Positions 1 to 7,964 of a stretch of 64,000 nt of DNA are shown piece after piece. The notes under the pieces were generated by a model. That model made no database searches. It had not been told where the DNA came from and worked only from the letters and a program-made list of their open reading frames with translations. The stretch's first letter is position 1, and every line of letters starts with the position of its first letter. The position numbers and the translations under genes were made by a program. Source of the DNA: Deltaproteobacteria bacterium HGW-Deltaproteobacteria-6 (GTDB lineage Bacteria; Desulfobacterota; Syntrophia; Syntrophales; Smithellaceae). The DNA lies in contig PHAT01000005.1 in NCBI GenBank assembly GCA_002840435.1, positions 286,460 to 350,459 on the forward strand, given 5' to 3'.

Positions 1-25
1 GAGACCGGACATGATATTTTGCTCC

Positions 26-550
26 TTAAAGAATGGAATATGGTGATTTCTCAGACCAGCTCACTGGGTAGGAATTTATACCCGGCGCCAGACGGCTCCA
101 TACTGCGGCCACAAGTGCGAGCATCAGAACACCCAGACCAACCGGTTGCCACAGAGCAGAAAAGCCTGCGTGACCCTGTACCATAATCAGCGGATTGGCG
201 CCGGCAGGAGGATGGACGGTTCTTGTGGCCATCATGAAAACAAACGACAATACGACGGCCAGCACGCAAACCCAAAGTTTATCTCCAAATGCCTGGAAAC
301 AGAGCACGCCTATTGCCGCACTGCCCAGATGTCCGCCGAATAAAGCTCGGGGCTGCGCTGCGGCTGCGCCCGTCAGGCCGAACAAAAACACCGTGGAGCC
401 TCCCAGGGAAGCAAGTAAAAACGGCGAGGAAGGCACTCCCACAAACCACAGCGCCAAACCAATGCCGGTGGCGGCGCCCAGCGCACACCAGATCAAGCGG
501 ACAATATTTTTGCAGGCATGGTCTGGCCTTCCCTGTTCTCCGGAATCCAT
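26..550 (-). CDS. HPP family integral membrane protein
   Basis: This 174-residue membrane protein carries the family-defining His-Pro-Pro segment (residues 113-115, in TVHPPAGANPLI) and a second conserved patch QPRALFGGH at 66-74. About four to five hydrophobic stretches span residues 17-150, so it sits in the inner membrane. HPP proteins are poorly characterised; some relatives in cyanobacteria and plants are reported to take part in nitrite transport, but nothing here fixes a substrate. Its ATG lies two bases after the stop of the hydrolase gene upstream on the same strand, so the two are probably translationally coupled and share the TetR-operated promoter near position 1480. A role in moving a small solute linked to the hydrolase is inference. 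Confidence 0.82.
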   Translation of the reverse strand: MDSGEQGRPDHACKNIVRLIWCALGAATGIGLALWFVGVPSSPFLLASLGGSTVFLFGLTGAAAAQPRALFGGHLGSAAIGVLCFQAFGDKLWVCVLAVVLSFVFMMATRTVHPPAGANPLIMVQGHAGFSALWQPVGLGVLMLALVAAVWSRLAPGINSYPVSWSEKSPYSIL

Positions 551-552
551 GA

Positions 553-1419
553 TTATTTAAAAAATCCGTTCATCAGTTCGGCGACTTCTTGAGGTTTCTC
601 CTCCTGGAGAAAGTGCGCCGCCTTGACCTGTTCGACTTTAATCGAATCAAAGCAATCTTCAAGGTGGGTGATGTTTGCCGGAATAATCACCGAGTCCTCG
701 TTTCCGTAAATATAGAGTGACGGCATGGCAAACCTCTTGCCGGCAAGCGTCGCCCAGTGCGGAGCATCAAGAGCCATGGAACGATAATAAGAGGCGGCCG
801 TGGCCGGCGTATTTTCAATGCTGTAACAGCGGATATATTCGGCGATGGATTCCTTCGGAATGGTGCCGTCCTGGCCCTGCCTGCCGAAGAAAAAGCTAAC
901 CCAGACGCGTTCGTTGCCCTTGATCATGGCTTCAGGCAGCACCGGCATCATTTGAAAATATTGATACCAATAAGGGATGTATCTGATGGCGATCATGGCT
1001 TTGGTTACTTCTTCCGCGCCTTTGACGTTTGCGAGGATGGGGATATTCAGGATGACAAATTTTTTCACCCGATCAGGAATCAAGTAAGCAAGTTCCTGGG
1101 CTACGATGCCGCCCCAGTCGTGGCCAACCAGGAAGAATTCATGGATCCCGAGAGCATCGATGATTTCGATGACGTCCCTGGCCAGTTCCACTTTCTGGTA
1201 CGCCTTCACGTCCTTGGTGCGTTCGCTGTCGCCAAGACCCCGCAAATCCGGAGCAATAACGCGCCAATTCGGGTCAAGGAACTCAGTAACGCCTTCCCAG
1301 CAATAGGAACTTTCCGGCCATCCATGCAGCATGATTACAGGGAATCCATCCTTGTTTCCCCGATCGCGAACATTAAATGTTCCTCTTGAAACGCTGATTT
1401 TACTGGTGTTCATAGTCAT
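553..1419 (-). CDS. alpha/beta-hydrolase, epoxide hydrolase/dehalogenase type
   Basis: A complete alpha/beta-hydrolase of 288 residues. The oxyanion-hole motif HGWPES is at 32-37 and the nucleophile elbow GHDWGG at 99-104, so the nucleophile is Asp101. An Asp nucleophile points to the epoxide-hydrolase, haloalkane- or fluoroacetate-dehalogenase branch rather than to esterases with a Ser. The catalytic His is probably in AAHFLQEE near residue 275. The ATG at 1419 is chosen because AAAGGA lies five bases before it; a second ATG follows at 1413 and a longer TTG start has no ribosome-binding site. It leads a two-gene unit with the HPP protein. The promoter overlaps a palindrome shared with the 3-hydroxyacyl-CoA dehydrogenase promoter, so it belongs to the TetR regulon. 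The substrate is unknown. Confidence 0.85.
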   Translation of the reverse strand: MTMNTSKISVSRGTFNVRDRGNKDGFPVIMLHGWPESSYCWEGVTEFLDPNWRVIAPDLRGLGDSERTKDVKAYQKVELARDVIEIIDALGIHEFFLVGHDWGGIVAQELAYLIPDRVKKFVILNIPILANVKGAEEVTKAMIAIRYIPYWYQYFQMMPVLPEAMIKGNERVWVSFFFGRQGQDGTIPKESIAEYIRCYSIENTPATAASYYRSMALDAPHWATLAGKRFAMPSLYIYGNEDSVIIPANITHLEDCFDSIKVEQVKAAHFLQEEKPQEVAELMNGFFK

Positions 1420-1450
1420 AATAATCCTTTCACGCAATCATCTGTAATGC

Positions 1451-1472
1451 ATACAACGAACGTTGGTTGTAT
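1451..1472. promoter_or_regulatory. TetR-type operator, copy 1
   Basis: A 22-base palindrome with half-sites ATACAAC and GTTGTAT around a central AACGTT; 20 of 22 positions are symmetric. It overlaps the -10 hexamer of the minus-strand promoter for the hydrolase, as expected for a repressor site. Two close copies occur at 1560-1581 and 3719-3740. Confidence 0.8.
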
Positions 1473-1497
1473 TATTGACCCGTATTTATTTTGTCAA
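1469..1497 (-). promoter_or_regulatory. sigma70-type promoter of the hydrolase-HPP unit
   Basis: On the minus strand TTGACA (1497-1492), a 17-base spacer and TAATAC (1474-1469) form a near-consensus promoter. The -10 element is embedded in operator copy 1. Confidence 0.75.
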
Positions 1498-1529
1498 GGA
1501 TTATTTTTTGAATGAACTGTAAAAAACGC

Positions 1530-1581
1530 TTGACAAAACAACCTCTGCTCCATTAGGTCATACAATCAACGCTCGTTGTAA
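1530..1581 (+). promoter_or_regulatory. promoter plus TetR-type operator, copy 2
   Basis: TTGACA lies at 1530-1535. A weak -10 (around TTAGGT, 1553-1558) is followed directly by the palindrome at 1560-1581 with half-sites ATACAAT and GTTGTAA. The arrangement matches that before the 3-hydroxyacyl-CoA dehydrogenase gene (3690-3740). It faces the small ORF at 1645 and the nitronate-monooxygenase-like gene. Confidence 0.65.
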
Positions 1582-1644
1582 TATCCGGCCGGGGCAAGCC
1601 CAATATTAAACATCAATCGCGTTAAAAACCGGGGAGATCCGAAA

Positions 1645-1767
1645 ATGAATTACTTGCCGCAGCCGAAAAAGTATGAGAACCTTATAACCGATGCGGGCAA
1701 ACCGTATCACAGCGTTTGGACAAAGCACGTAGAGCCGCGAAATGGCAAATACACCATGAATAAATAA
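1645..1767 (+). CDS. candidate 40-residue small protein
   Basis: A short open frame, MNYLPQPKKYENLI... ending ...KYTMNK, begins at ATG 1645 after a GGGGAGA ribosome-binding site with seven bases of spacing. It lies directly behind the operator-controlled promoter at 1530 and ends 23 bases before the flavoprotein gene. The composition is rich in Lys, Tyr, Pro and Trp, with no membrane segment and no signal peptide. I recognise no family. Position, start signal and regulon membership support a real gene; its length means chance cannot be excluded. A role as partner of the flavoprotein is possible but unsupported by any motif. Confidence 0.45.
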   Translation: MNYLPQPKKYENLITDAGKPYHSVWTKHVEPRNGKYTMNK

Positions 1768-1790
1768 ACTAAAATAGAAGGAGATGTTTT

Positions 1791-2903
1791 ATGATTAAAT
1801 CAAGACTTACTGAGAAGCTCGGGATCAAATATCCCATCATCCAGGCCGGCATGGGCCCGTTTTCCAACAACAATCTTTGTGTCGCAGCCGCCAATGCGGG
1901 CGTTCTGGGATTGCTTTCCACAAGCGGCCTTTTCGACAAAGAACAGCAGCCCTGGATTTATAACGCCTTTATTCAATCGGCGGAGTCGACCATGGAAGAT
2001 GACATGGCGACCGTGATGGAAAAACTTCTGAAACGCACCTACCGCCTGGTGAAAGATAAGGGCGGCATCTTCGGTATCAATGTCATGGTGTCGGCGGAAC
2101 TGATGACCCAGGCCAACATTATCATCGATACGGCAATTAAGGTCCGTGAAGCAAATCCGGATATGAAGAATAATTTCAAGGTCATCTTCACATCCGCCGG
2201 CGACCCCGTCGGCTGGAAAGACAAGATCAAGGGCGCAGGCTTTACCTGGATGCATGTCGTCCCGTCCGTCAAAGGCGCGCAGCGCTGCAAGAAGGCCGGC
2301 GTGGATGTCATTGTGGCCTCCGGCCATGAGGGCGGATTCCATACCTCCTGGGAGCCGGTCCACTCCATGATTCTCCTCCCCGCCGTGGTCGAAGCCGTTT
2401 CCGATGAGAACACCCTGGTGTGCGGCGCCGGCGGGTATGCCGACGGTAAGACGCTGGCGGCGGCACTGGTCATGGGCGCCGACGGCGCGCAGATGGGAAC
2501 CCGATTCCTGGCCACTCAGGAAAGCGACTTCCATCAGATCTGGAAAGAGGCCGTCGTGGAAGCCGGTGACCGGTCAACACTGGTGGCCCGCGGCTTTGTC
2601 GGTCCGGCGCGGTGGATCAAAAACCCGCGCAGCTCGGAACATGCCGTCAACACCCTGAAGAAATCACCCGGTATTTTTCTGGGATTCCCGGATGATTATG
2701 CAAGCCCGGAAGCACAAAGCCTGATTGAATTTGAAAAGCAATCCATCAAAGCCGTATGCGAAGGGGATAAAGGAATGGCCATGATGGCCGCCGGGGAAGT
2801 TGCTCAGCGCATCAGCAGCATGCCGAAAGTCGAGGACCTGGTGCAAACCATCGCCAAGGAAACTGAAGATATTCTTCGCGGTGTTCAGAAATATCTCGTA
2901 TAA
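1791..2903 (+). CDS. nitronate monooxygenase / 2-nitropropane dioxygenase family flavoprotein
   Basis: This 370-residue protein has the TIM-barrel FMN enzyme pattern of the NMO/FabK group. The N-terminus reads KLGIKYPIIQAGMGPF (residues 9-24), the phosphate-binding part includes CGAGGYADG, and a His-containing loop SGHEGGFH occupies 177-184, where NMO enzymes place their catalytic His. Family members oxidise nitronates or act as enoyl-reductase-like flavoproteins. In Desulfobacterota such genes often sit among acyl-CoA genes, so the true substrate may not be a nitronate. It has a clear GAAGGAG ribosome-binding site. It lies behind operator copy 2 and is closed by a strong terminator at 2926. 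It is probably co-regulated with the 3-hydroxyacyl-CoA dehydrogenase. FabK-like activity remains an alternative. Confidence 0.85.
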   Translation: MIKSRLTEKLGIKYPIIQAGMGPFSNNNLCVAAANAGVLGLLSTSGLFDKEQQPWIYNAFIQSAESTMEDDMATVMEKLLKRTYRLVKDKGGIFGINVMVSAELMTQANIIIDTAIKVREANPDMKNNFKVIFTSAGDPVGWKDKIKGAGFTWMHVVPSVKGAQRCKKAGVDVIVASGHEGGFHTSWEPVHSMILLPAVVEAVSDENTLVCGAGGYADGKTLAAALVMGADGAQMGTRFLATQESDFHQIWKEAVVEAGDRSTLVARGFVGPARWIKNPRSSEHAVNTLKKSPGIFLGFPDDYASPEAQSLIEFEKQSIKAVCEGDKGMAMMAAGEVAQRISSMPKVEDLVQTIAKETEDILRGVQKYLV

Positions 2904-2925
2904 GCTAAAATGGCAATAACCTAAC

Positions 2926-2956
2926 AAAAAGCCGGGAGATGAACTCCCGGCTTTTT
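2926..2956. terminator. bidirectional rho-independent terminator
   Basis: An AAAAA run, an 8-bp GC-rich stem (GCCGGGAG/CTCCCGGC), a 5-base loop and a TTTTT run. It serves the flavoprotein gene on the plus strand and the convergent tetR gene on the minus strand. Confidence 0.92.
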
Positions 2957-2979
2957 ACTTTTACGATGGTGGAAAATAA

Positions 2980-3606
2980 TCAAACCATGACTGTCTTCAT
3001 GACATTCTTTTCCAGCAGATTGTTCACCTCTTCTTTGGAATATTTTTTCATATTCCAGCGACGCAGGGGACGCAGGGCCAGCTGGTAAACAATCATGTTG
3101 GCGGTAAAAGAAGTGTCCTCGCAGTGAAAGACCTTCCTCTCCATGCCTTTTTGCAGGATTTCTTCTATCCGCGTGACAACCTGACTCTCCCTGGCCAAAA
3201 TGATCTTGAGTAAACGTTTCGGAAGAGATTTGGACTCCCTGTACAAAAGCAGGACTTCATCTCCATAGTCAAAACCGTTATCAATCAACTCACGGATAAC
3301 AGCCCTCAGTTGTTCAACCGGATCATCAATACTCACAATGCTCTGCTTTTCGAAAAGTTCGATTTCCGGCTTGTGAATCATGTTAATAACCAGAAAAAGG
3401 ATATCTTCCTTACTTTTAATGAAATAATACAAATTCCGGATATCGATTCCCGTTGCCTTGGATATTTCACGCATGGACGTCTGCGCGTAGCCTTTCTTCA
3501 TAAAAAGCTTCGTGGCTTTTTTAATGATCTGCATTTGTCTTTTTTGAAACAGATCATTATTTTTCTTTGGCTTGACCTCTTTGTCGGAGGCTGCGTTCTT
3601 TCCCAT
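2980..3606 (-). CDS. TetR/AcrR family transcriptional regulator
   Basis: A 208-residue TetR-type repressor. The N-terminal three-helix DNA-binding domain spans about residues 22-68 (KKATKLFMKKGYAQTSMREI, then NLYYFIKSKEDIL), followed by an all-helical ligand domain. The first 20 residues are Lys-rich and unstructured. It is divergent from the 3-hydroxyacyl-CoA dehydrogenase gene and shares its intergenic region. Three copies of one palindrome on neighbouring promoters make it the likely repressor of the hydrolase-HPP unit, the flavoprotein unit and the dehydrogenase. Regulators of this kind often sense acyl-CoA thioesters; the gene content fits that, but the ligand is inference. The spacing from the best ribosome-binding site (AAAGGA) to ATG 3606 is long, about 14 bases. 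Confidence 0.9.
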   Translation of the reverse strand: MGKNAASDKEVKPKKNNDLFQKRQMQIIKKATKLFMKKGYAQTSMREISKATGIDIRNLYYFIKSKEDILFLVINMIHKPEIELFEKQSIVSIDDPVEQLRAVIRELIDNGFDYGDEVLLLYRESKSLPKRLLKIILARESQVVTRIEEILQKGMERKVFHCEDTSFTANMIVYQLALRPLRRWNMKKYSKEEVNNLLEKNVMKTVMV

Positions 3607-3642
3607 TGATTTAAAAGAAATCCTTTCAAGAGTATTGATGTC

Positions 3643-3670
3643 ACTATAACAAAACTGGTCTGTCTGTCAA
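3643..3670 (-). promoter_or_regulatory. promoter of tetR
   Basis: On the minus strand TTGACA (3670-3665), a 16-base spacer and TATAGT (3648-3643) form a near-consensus promoter 37 bases before the tetR start. The operator palindrome lies about 50 bases upstream of it, so autoregulation is possible but not obvious. Confidence 0.65.
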
Positions 3671-3689
3671 TGTAAATCGAAAATAATAC

Positions 3690-3740
3690 TTGACAAAATG
3701 GCCCCGGCAAAATAGTCCATACAATCAACACTCGTTGTAT
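3690..3740 (+). promoter_or_regulatory. promoter plus TetR-type operator, copy 3
   Basis: TTGACA at 3690-3695 and a weak -10 (TAGTCC, 3713-3718) are followed by the palindrome at 3719-3740 with half-sites ATACAAT and GTTGTAT. The central region differs by one base from copy 2. The palindrome covers the expected transcription start of the dehydrogenase gene. Confidence 0.7.
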
Positions 3741-3812
3741 GATGATTTCAGGAACCGGAGCCGTTTTTAACGGCTCCTGCAATATGACAATTAAGGAAAT
3801 TAAGGAGGAAAC

Positions 3813-4682
3813 ATGAAGATCGATGATGTAAAAAATGTGTGTGTCGTGGGCGCCGGAAACATGGGGCATCAGATTGCACTCCAGTGCGCTCTTTCCGGAT
3901 TTAAGACCGTCAGCACAGATGTCGTTCCGGCTGTTCTCGAAAAAGCCGAGAAATTTGTCGACAGCTACCTGGCCGGCCGCGTGCAAAAGGGAAAGATGAC
4001 GGAGGATGCGGCCAAAAAAACCAGAAGCCTGATTTCGTTTACGGGTGAGCTCAAAGAAGCCGTAAAGGATGCCGATGTGGTCATCGAAGCCGTTCTGGAA
4101 AGAATCGACCTGAAGCGCAAAATCTTTGCCGATCTGGACAAGTTTGCACCCGCCAACGCCATTCTGGCAACGAATAGTTCTTTCATCGTGAGCTCACGCA
4201 TTGCCGATGTCACCAAGCGACCCGCTCAGGTCTGCAATCTTCACTTCTTCAACCCGGCTCTGGTCATGAAACTGGTGGAAGTGGTTCAGGGCCCCCACGT
4301 TTCGGACGAAACGGCACAGTGCATGATGGACTTCTGCCTGAAAATCGACAAAATTCCCATCCATGTCAAGAAGGAAGTCGATGGGTTTGTCTTGAACCGC
4401 ATTTTCAGTGTGATCCATAAGGAAGCTCTCTGGATGCTGGAAATGGGTGTTGCGTCTTTTGAAGACATCGATAAAGCCTGTGTCTATGGCGCCGGCCACC
4501 CGATGGGTCCCTTCCGTCTGCTGGATCTGACCGGTATCGATCTGGCCTACGATATCGGCATGAGCCACTTCTATGAGTCCGGCAATCCGGCCGACCTGCC
4601 TTCCCCGAGCATTGTGAAGAGATATACCGAAGGCAAATACGGTCAGAAGACCGGTGAAGGCTGGTACAGTTATAAAAAATAA
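3813..4682 (+). CDS. 3-hydroxyacyl-CoA dehydrogenase (3-hydroxybutyryl-CoA type)
   Basis: A 289-residue single-domain enzyme that oxidises 3-hydroxyacyl-CoA to 3-oxoacyl-CoA with NAD. The Rossmann motif GAGNMG is at 13-18. The catalytic His is H144 in NLHFFNP, paired with a Glu after it. The C-terminal helical dimerisation domain contains GAGHPMGPFRLLDLTG. The length matches the short bacterial form, without a fused crotonase. AAGGAGG lies seven bases before the ATG. It is the first gene downstream of operator copy 3, so TetR-repressed. In a syntrophic anaerobe it can run in beta-oxidation or in the reverse, butyrate-forming direction; no thiolase or crotonase lies in the window to decide. 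Confidence 0.92.
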   Translation: MKIDDVKNVCVVGAGNMGHQIALQCALSGFKTVSTDVVPAVLEKAEKFVDSYLAGRVQKGKMTEDAAKKTRSLISFTGELKEAVKDADVVIEAVLERIDLKRKIFADLDKFAPANAILATNSSFIVSSRIADVTKRPAQVCNLHFFNPALVMKLVEVVQGPHVSDETAQCMMDFCLKIDKIPIHVKKEVDGFVLNRIFSVIHKEALWMLEMGVASFEDIDKACVYGAGHPMGPFRLLDLTGIDLAYDIGMSHFYESGNPADLPSPSIVKRYTEGKYGQKTGEGWYSYKK

Positions 4683-4784
4683 TCAACCGATAATTTCATA
4701 AATTCAACAGTTGTTTCTCCTGCTGCCACAAACGGCGGCAGGAGATTTATTAAACATAAGGAAAGGAAAAAGGGAGGATTTTAC

Positions 4785-6035
4785 ATGTCTGAAGTTTCTA
4801 GTGGAGCTATTGTTGATCCTGCAAAGTACAGGATAAAGGTATTGGTTGCTTCGATTTTCGGTTTTGCCTTTGATGGAATGGATATTTGGGTTTTCGCACT
4901 GGCGGCGCCTTTACTTTTGGAGGCCTGGCCGACGCTGACGCTGGTCCAAATCGGTTTTGTCGCCACATGCATGCTGTTGGGTATGAGCGCAGGCGGGTAT
5001 GTTTTTGGCCCAATAGCTGATAAATACGGCAGAAAAAAAGCTTTGGTCTGGTGTATTGCCTTCTTTGGTATAGCCACCGGTCTCACCGGCTTTGCTACAG
5101 ATTATATTCAACTGGCCATACTGCGATTTATAGCGGGCCTGGGACTTGGCGCGGAATGGGCGCTGGCCGGAACGCTTTTACAGGAATACACGGAACCTGC
5201 CAAACGCGCGAAATACAGCTCCTGGATGCAGCTGGGCTGGCCGGTGGGCATCGCGATAATCGTTGCAATCAATCATTTTCTTTGTCCGATTTATGGCTGG
5301 CCGATTCTTTATTTCTTCGGCGCCACAGCCGTTTTCCTTGCCATTTACATTCAGGTTGCCATTCCTGAATCACCCGTCTGGCTCCAAATGCAGGAAGCCA
5401 AGAAAAAAGGCATCGCATCAGGTGCACCGGCTGCTGCTGCGGCTGGCATCAGTGACCTGTTCAAGAAAGAAAACTTCAGGTCGTTCCTCTTTGTCGTTGT
5501 CATTTGCACCTCTCTCATGTTCACCTATTGGGCCGTCAATACCTGGCTGCCCACGATTCTGGCCAGAGAAAGAGGCATGTCTCCGAAAGCATTTTCGTCC
5601 TTCCTGCTGATCCTGCAGTTTTCAGCGATTGCGGGTTATTTCGTTGCCGGGTGGGCCGGCGACAAATTCGGCAAGCGTCCGGTGATGGCGATCAGTGCGT
5701 TTCTTGCAGCCGTCACACTGTTCTTGTGGATGGGAGTCGAATGGGAAGACCAAAGAATGTTCTATATCCTGGGTGTCATTGCCTGGGCATGCCCCTCTGT
5801 CATCTGGGCCATTCTGCTGGCTTACCTGGTTGAACAGTTCCCCACGCATATCCGTGCGGTGGGCGTTTCGACCGGATACTCCACCGGACGTTTAATTTCG
5901 ACTATTGTACCGGTCGTCATGGGCGCCGCGGCTCAGGCAGTAGGACTGACCCTGGTGATGGCTTTCATCTCCGTATTCTACCTCATTTGCATGTTTGGTG
6001 TGCTGATGTTGAAAGATTCAAGCGCCCATATATAA
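4785..6035 (+). CDS. MFS transporter, aromatic-acid/carboxylate:H+ symporter type (copy 1)
   Basis: A 416-residue major-facilitator protein with twelve predicted helices. The first helix holds the DGMD motif (residues 30-33) typical of the aromatic acid:H+ symporter group, and the loop between helices 2 and 3 holds DKYGRKK (79-85). A hydrophilic central loop with an Ala-rich segment (APAAAAAGISD) separates the two halves. Such carriers import organic acids with protons. A strong GGGAGG ribosome-binding site precedes ATG 4785. It follows the dehydrogenase by about 100 bases and may be read from the same TetR-controlled promoter. A close paralogue of equal length follows at 6578. The substrate is not identifiable from sequence. 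Confidence 0.88.
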   Translation: MSEVSSGAIVDPAKYRIKVLVASIFGFAFDGMDIWVFALAAPLLLEAWPTLTLVQIGFVATCMLLGMSAGGYVFGPIADKYGRKKALVWCIAFFGIATGLTGFATDYIQLAILRFIAGLGLGAEWALAGTLLQEYTEPAKRAKYSSWMQLGWPVGIAIIVAINHFLCPIYGWPILYFFGATAVFLAIYIQVAIPESPVWLQMQEAKKKGIASGAPAAAAAGISDLFKKENFRSFLFVVVICTSLMFTYWAVNTWLPTILARERGMSPKAFSSFLLILQFSAIAGYFVAGWAGDKFGKRPVMAISAFLAAVTLFLWMGVEWEDQRMFYILGVIAWACPSVIWAILLAYLVEQFPTHIRAVGVSTGYSTGRLISTIVPVVMGAAAQAVGLTLVMAFISVFYLICMFGVLMLKDSSAHI

Positions 6036-6577
6036 GCATCTCACGGTGATCGGAAACCAAATTATGATTTTATAGTTTGGCACCATTATTAACCGGTCTT
6101 AACAGTACCGGGCGCCGCCCGGTACTGTTAAGACTGAAAATTGCGCAATCCGGATCGGATCTGCCAGAAGCCCATACAGATATCACGCATTTGCTGATTG
6201 TACAGACTTGTCATAGGATTCAGCGAGGAATATTAATTTGATTTTCCATGAGAGTTTGTATAAGAGGTAGAGCATTCCAAAAAAAGTCTTTGTATCAAGC
6301 ACCAGATTTCACGTCTCAAGCATAACAAGTGCAGTGCCAGAAAAAAGTTTCTCGAATACTCGGTTGTAACTGAAAAAGTAGTCGCAACAAAAGGGTCAGA
6401 CGAACTTAGTCTATTAACGGCGCGTGGGGGAAATATTAAAATGCCACTGCTCGCTACGCACCGGTGATATATACCTAAGGAGGGAGGGACGGCGGATTTA
6501 CGGTAACAACGACGTATCAGATGCATGAATCCAATCATGTATGAATTACAATTCTTACAAATACGGGAGGGTTTTTC
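6036..6577. other. 542-base spacer between the two MFS genes
   Basis: It holds a perfect 18-bp inverted repeat at 6096-6134. Beyond it I see no clear promoter, no operator copy and no credible gene; a 101-codon minus-strand frame at 6233-6538 has poor composition and no start signal. GGGAGGG sits just before ATG 6578. Confidence 0.6.
6096..6134. repeat. perfect 18-bp inverted repeat with 3-base loop
   Basis: Arms at 6096-6113 and 6117-6134 are exact reverse complements (outer GTCTTAACAG, inner GTACCGGGC) around GCC. No T-run follows on either strand, so it is not a typical rho-independent terminator. It may be a REP-like element or a mRNA-stabilising hairpin after the first transporter gene. 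Confidence 0.8.
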
Positions 6578-7828
6578 ATGTCAGAGGTTTCGAGTGGAGC
6601 TGTTGTTGATCCTGCAAAGTACAGAGGAAAGGTGTTGGCGATTTCGATTGCCGGTTATGCTTTTGATGGAATGGACATCATGGTTTTTGCGCTTGCCGCG
6701 CCGTTATTATTAGAAGCTTGGCCGACGCTAACATTGGTTCAGATCGGTGTTATTGCAACGTCTATGCTGCTGGGCATGAGTTTTGGCGGCTATATTTTCG
6801 GTCCCATCGCCGATAGGATTGGCCGCAAAAGGGCATTGGTCATCTGCATCGCCTTTTTCGGTGTCATCACCGGTTTTACCGGTTTTTGTACAGATTACAT
6901 TCAAATGAGCGTCATGCGCTTTCTGGCGGGACTGGGTCTTGGCGCGGAATGGGCGCTGGGCGGCACGATCTTGCAGGAATTTACAGAACCGGCCAAACGC
7001 GCTAAAGCCAGCTCCTTGATGCAGCTGGGTTGGCCGATCGGCTATGGTCTTACCGTATTAATCGGATATTTCCTGACGCCGATAATGGGCTGGCAGATTC
7101 TTTATTATACAGGTGCAACGGCTGTTTTGCTGGCCATTTACATTCAATATGCCATTCCGGAATCCCCCTCTTGGTTGAAAATGCACCATGACCGGCAAAA
7201 GGGTATTGCTGCCGGCACACCTCCTGCTGCAGCAACCGGCACCAAGGATCTTTTCAAAAAAGAAAATTTCCGGCCTTACCTGTTTGTCGTTGTGATCTGC
7301 ACGTCAATGCTTTGTACCTACTGGGCGGTCAACACGTGGCTTCCCACGATTCTGGCCAGAGAAAGAGGCATGAGCCCCAAAGCCTTTTCCACATTGCTTA
7401 TGACGCTGCAATTTGTAGCGGCCGGGCTTTATTTTGTTGGCGGCTGGGCCGGCGACAAATTCGGCAAGCGTCGGGTCATGGCCATCTGTGCTTTCATCTC
7501 CGCCATTACGATGTATTTGTGGCTGGGAATACAATGGGAATCGGACATGGTATTCAATATTCTTGCCGCCATCGCCTGGGGTTTCCCATCCATTATCTGG
7601 GCGATTCTGCTCGCTTATCTGGTTGAACAATTTCCCATCCATATCCGTGCGGTCGGTGTTGCATCCGCCTTCTCCACCGGACGCCTGATTGCAACCGTCA
7701 TACCGATTGCCATGGGCGCCGTGGCGCAGCAAATCGGCTTAACCGTCGTTATGGCCGCCGTATCGGTATTCTATCTCATCGCCATGTTTGGCGTTCTGAT
7801 GCTGAGAGATGAAAGCAAGCATATATGA
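6578..7828 (+). CDS. MFS transporter, aromatic-acid/carboxylate:H+ symporter type (copy 2)
   Basis: This protein has the same length as copy 1 (416 residues) and aligns with it along its whole length without obvious gaps. The N-termini differ by a single residue over the first 15 (MSEVSSGAVVDPAKY here, A-I-V in copy 1). The DGMD motif (30-33) and the GRKR loop (82-85) are kept. It is a tandem duplication followed by divergence. Differences cluster in helices 5-6 and in the central loop, where the first copy has QEAKKKG and this one HHDRQKG, so substrate preference may have changed. GGGAGGG precedes the ATG. A strong terminator follows at 7876. The 540-base gap suggests separate transcription from copy 1. 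Confidence 0.88.
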   Translation: MSEVSSGAVVDPAKYRGKVLAISIAGYAFDGMDIMVFALAAPLLLEAWPTLTLVQIGVIATSMLLGMSFGGYIFGPIADRIGRKRALVICIAFFGVITGFTGFCTDYIQMSVMRFLAGLGLGAEWALGGTILQEFTEPAKRAKASSLMQLGWPIGYGLTVLIGYFLTPIMGWQILYYTGATAVLLAIYIQYAIPESPSWLKMHHDRQKGIAAGTPPAAATGTKDLFKKENFRPYLFVVVICTSMLCTYWAVNTWLPTILARERGMSPKAFSTLLMTLQFVAAGLYFVGGWAGDKFGKRRVMAICAFISAITMYLWLGIQWESDMVFNILAAIAWGFPSIIWAILLAYLVEQFPIHIRAVGVASAFSTGRLIATVIPIAMGAVAQQIGLTVVMAAVSVFYLIAMFGVLMLRDESKHI

Positions 7829-7875
7829 TGATCTGATTTTCATCAGATATTAAAACGGAAACAACCTTTATCACG

Positions 7876-7910
7876 AAAGGCCTGAAGGGAAAAAACCCTT
7901 CAGGCCTTTT
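7876..7910 (+). terminator. rho-independent terminator after the second MFS gene
   Basis: A 14-bp stem (AAAGGCCTGAAGGG paired with CCCTTCAGGCCTTT), a 6-A loop and a short T-run. It separates the transporter from the convergent dihydrolipoamide dehydrogenase gene. Confidence 0.92.
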
Positions 7911-7964
7911 CATTGGTCCGTCAACTGCAAGAGGGAAGCGGGGGCCATGAGCGTGCAGCGGTCA

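Noticed and set aside
6233-6538. 101-codon minus-strand frame between the two MFS genes
   Set aside because: Composition is unlike a protein, there is no ribosome-binding site and no recognisable motif.
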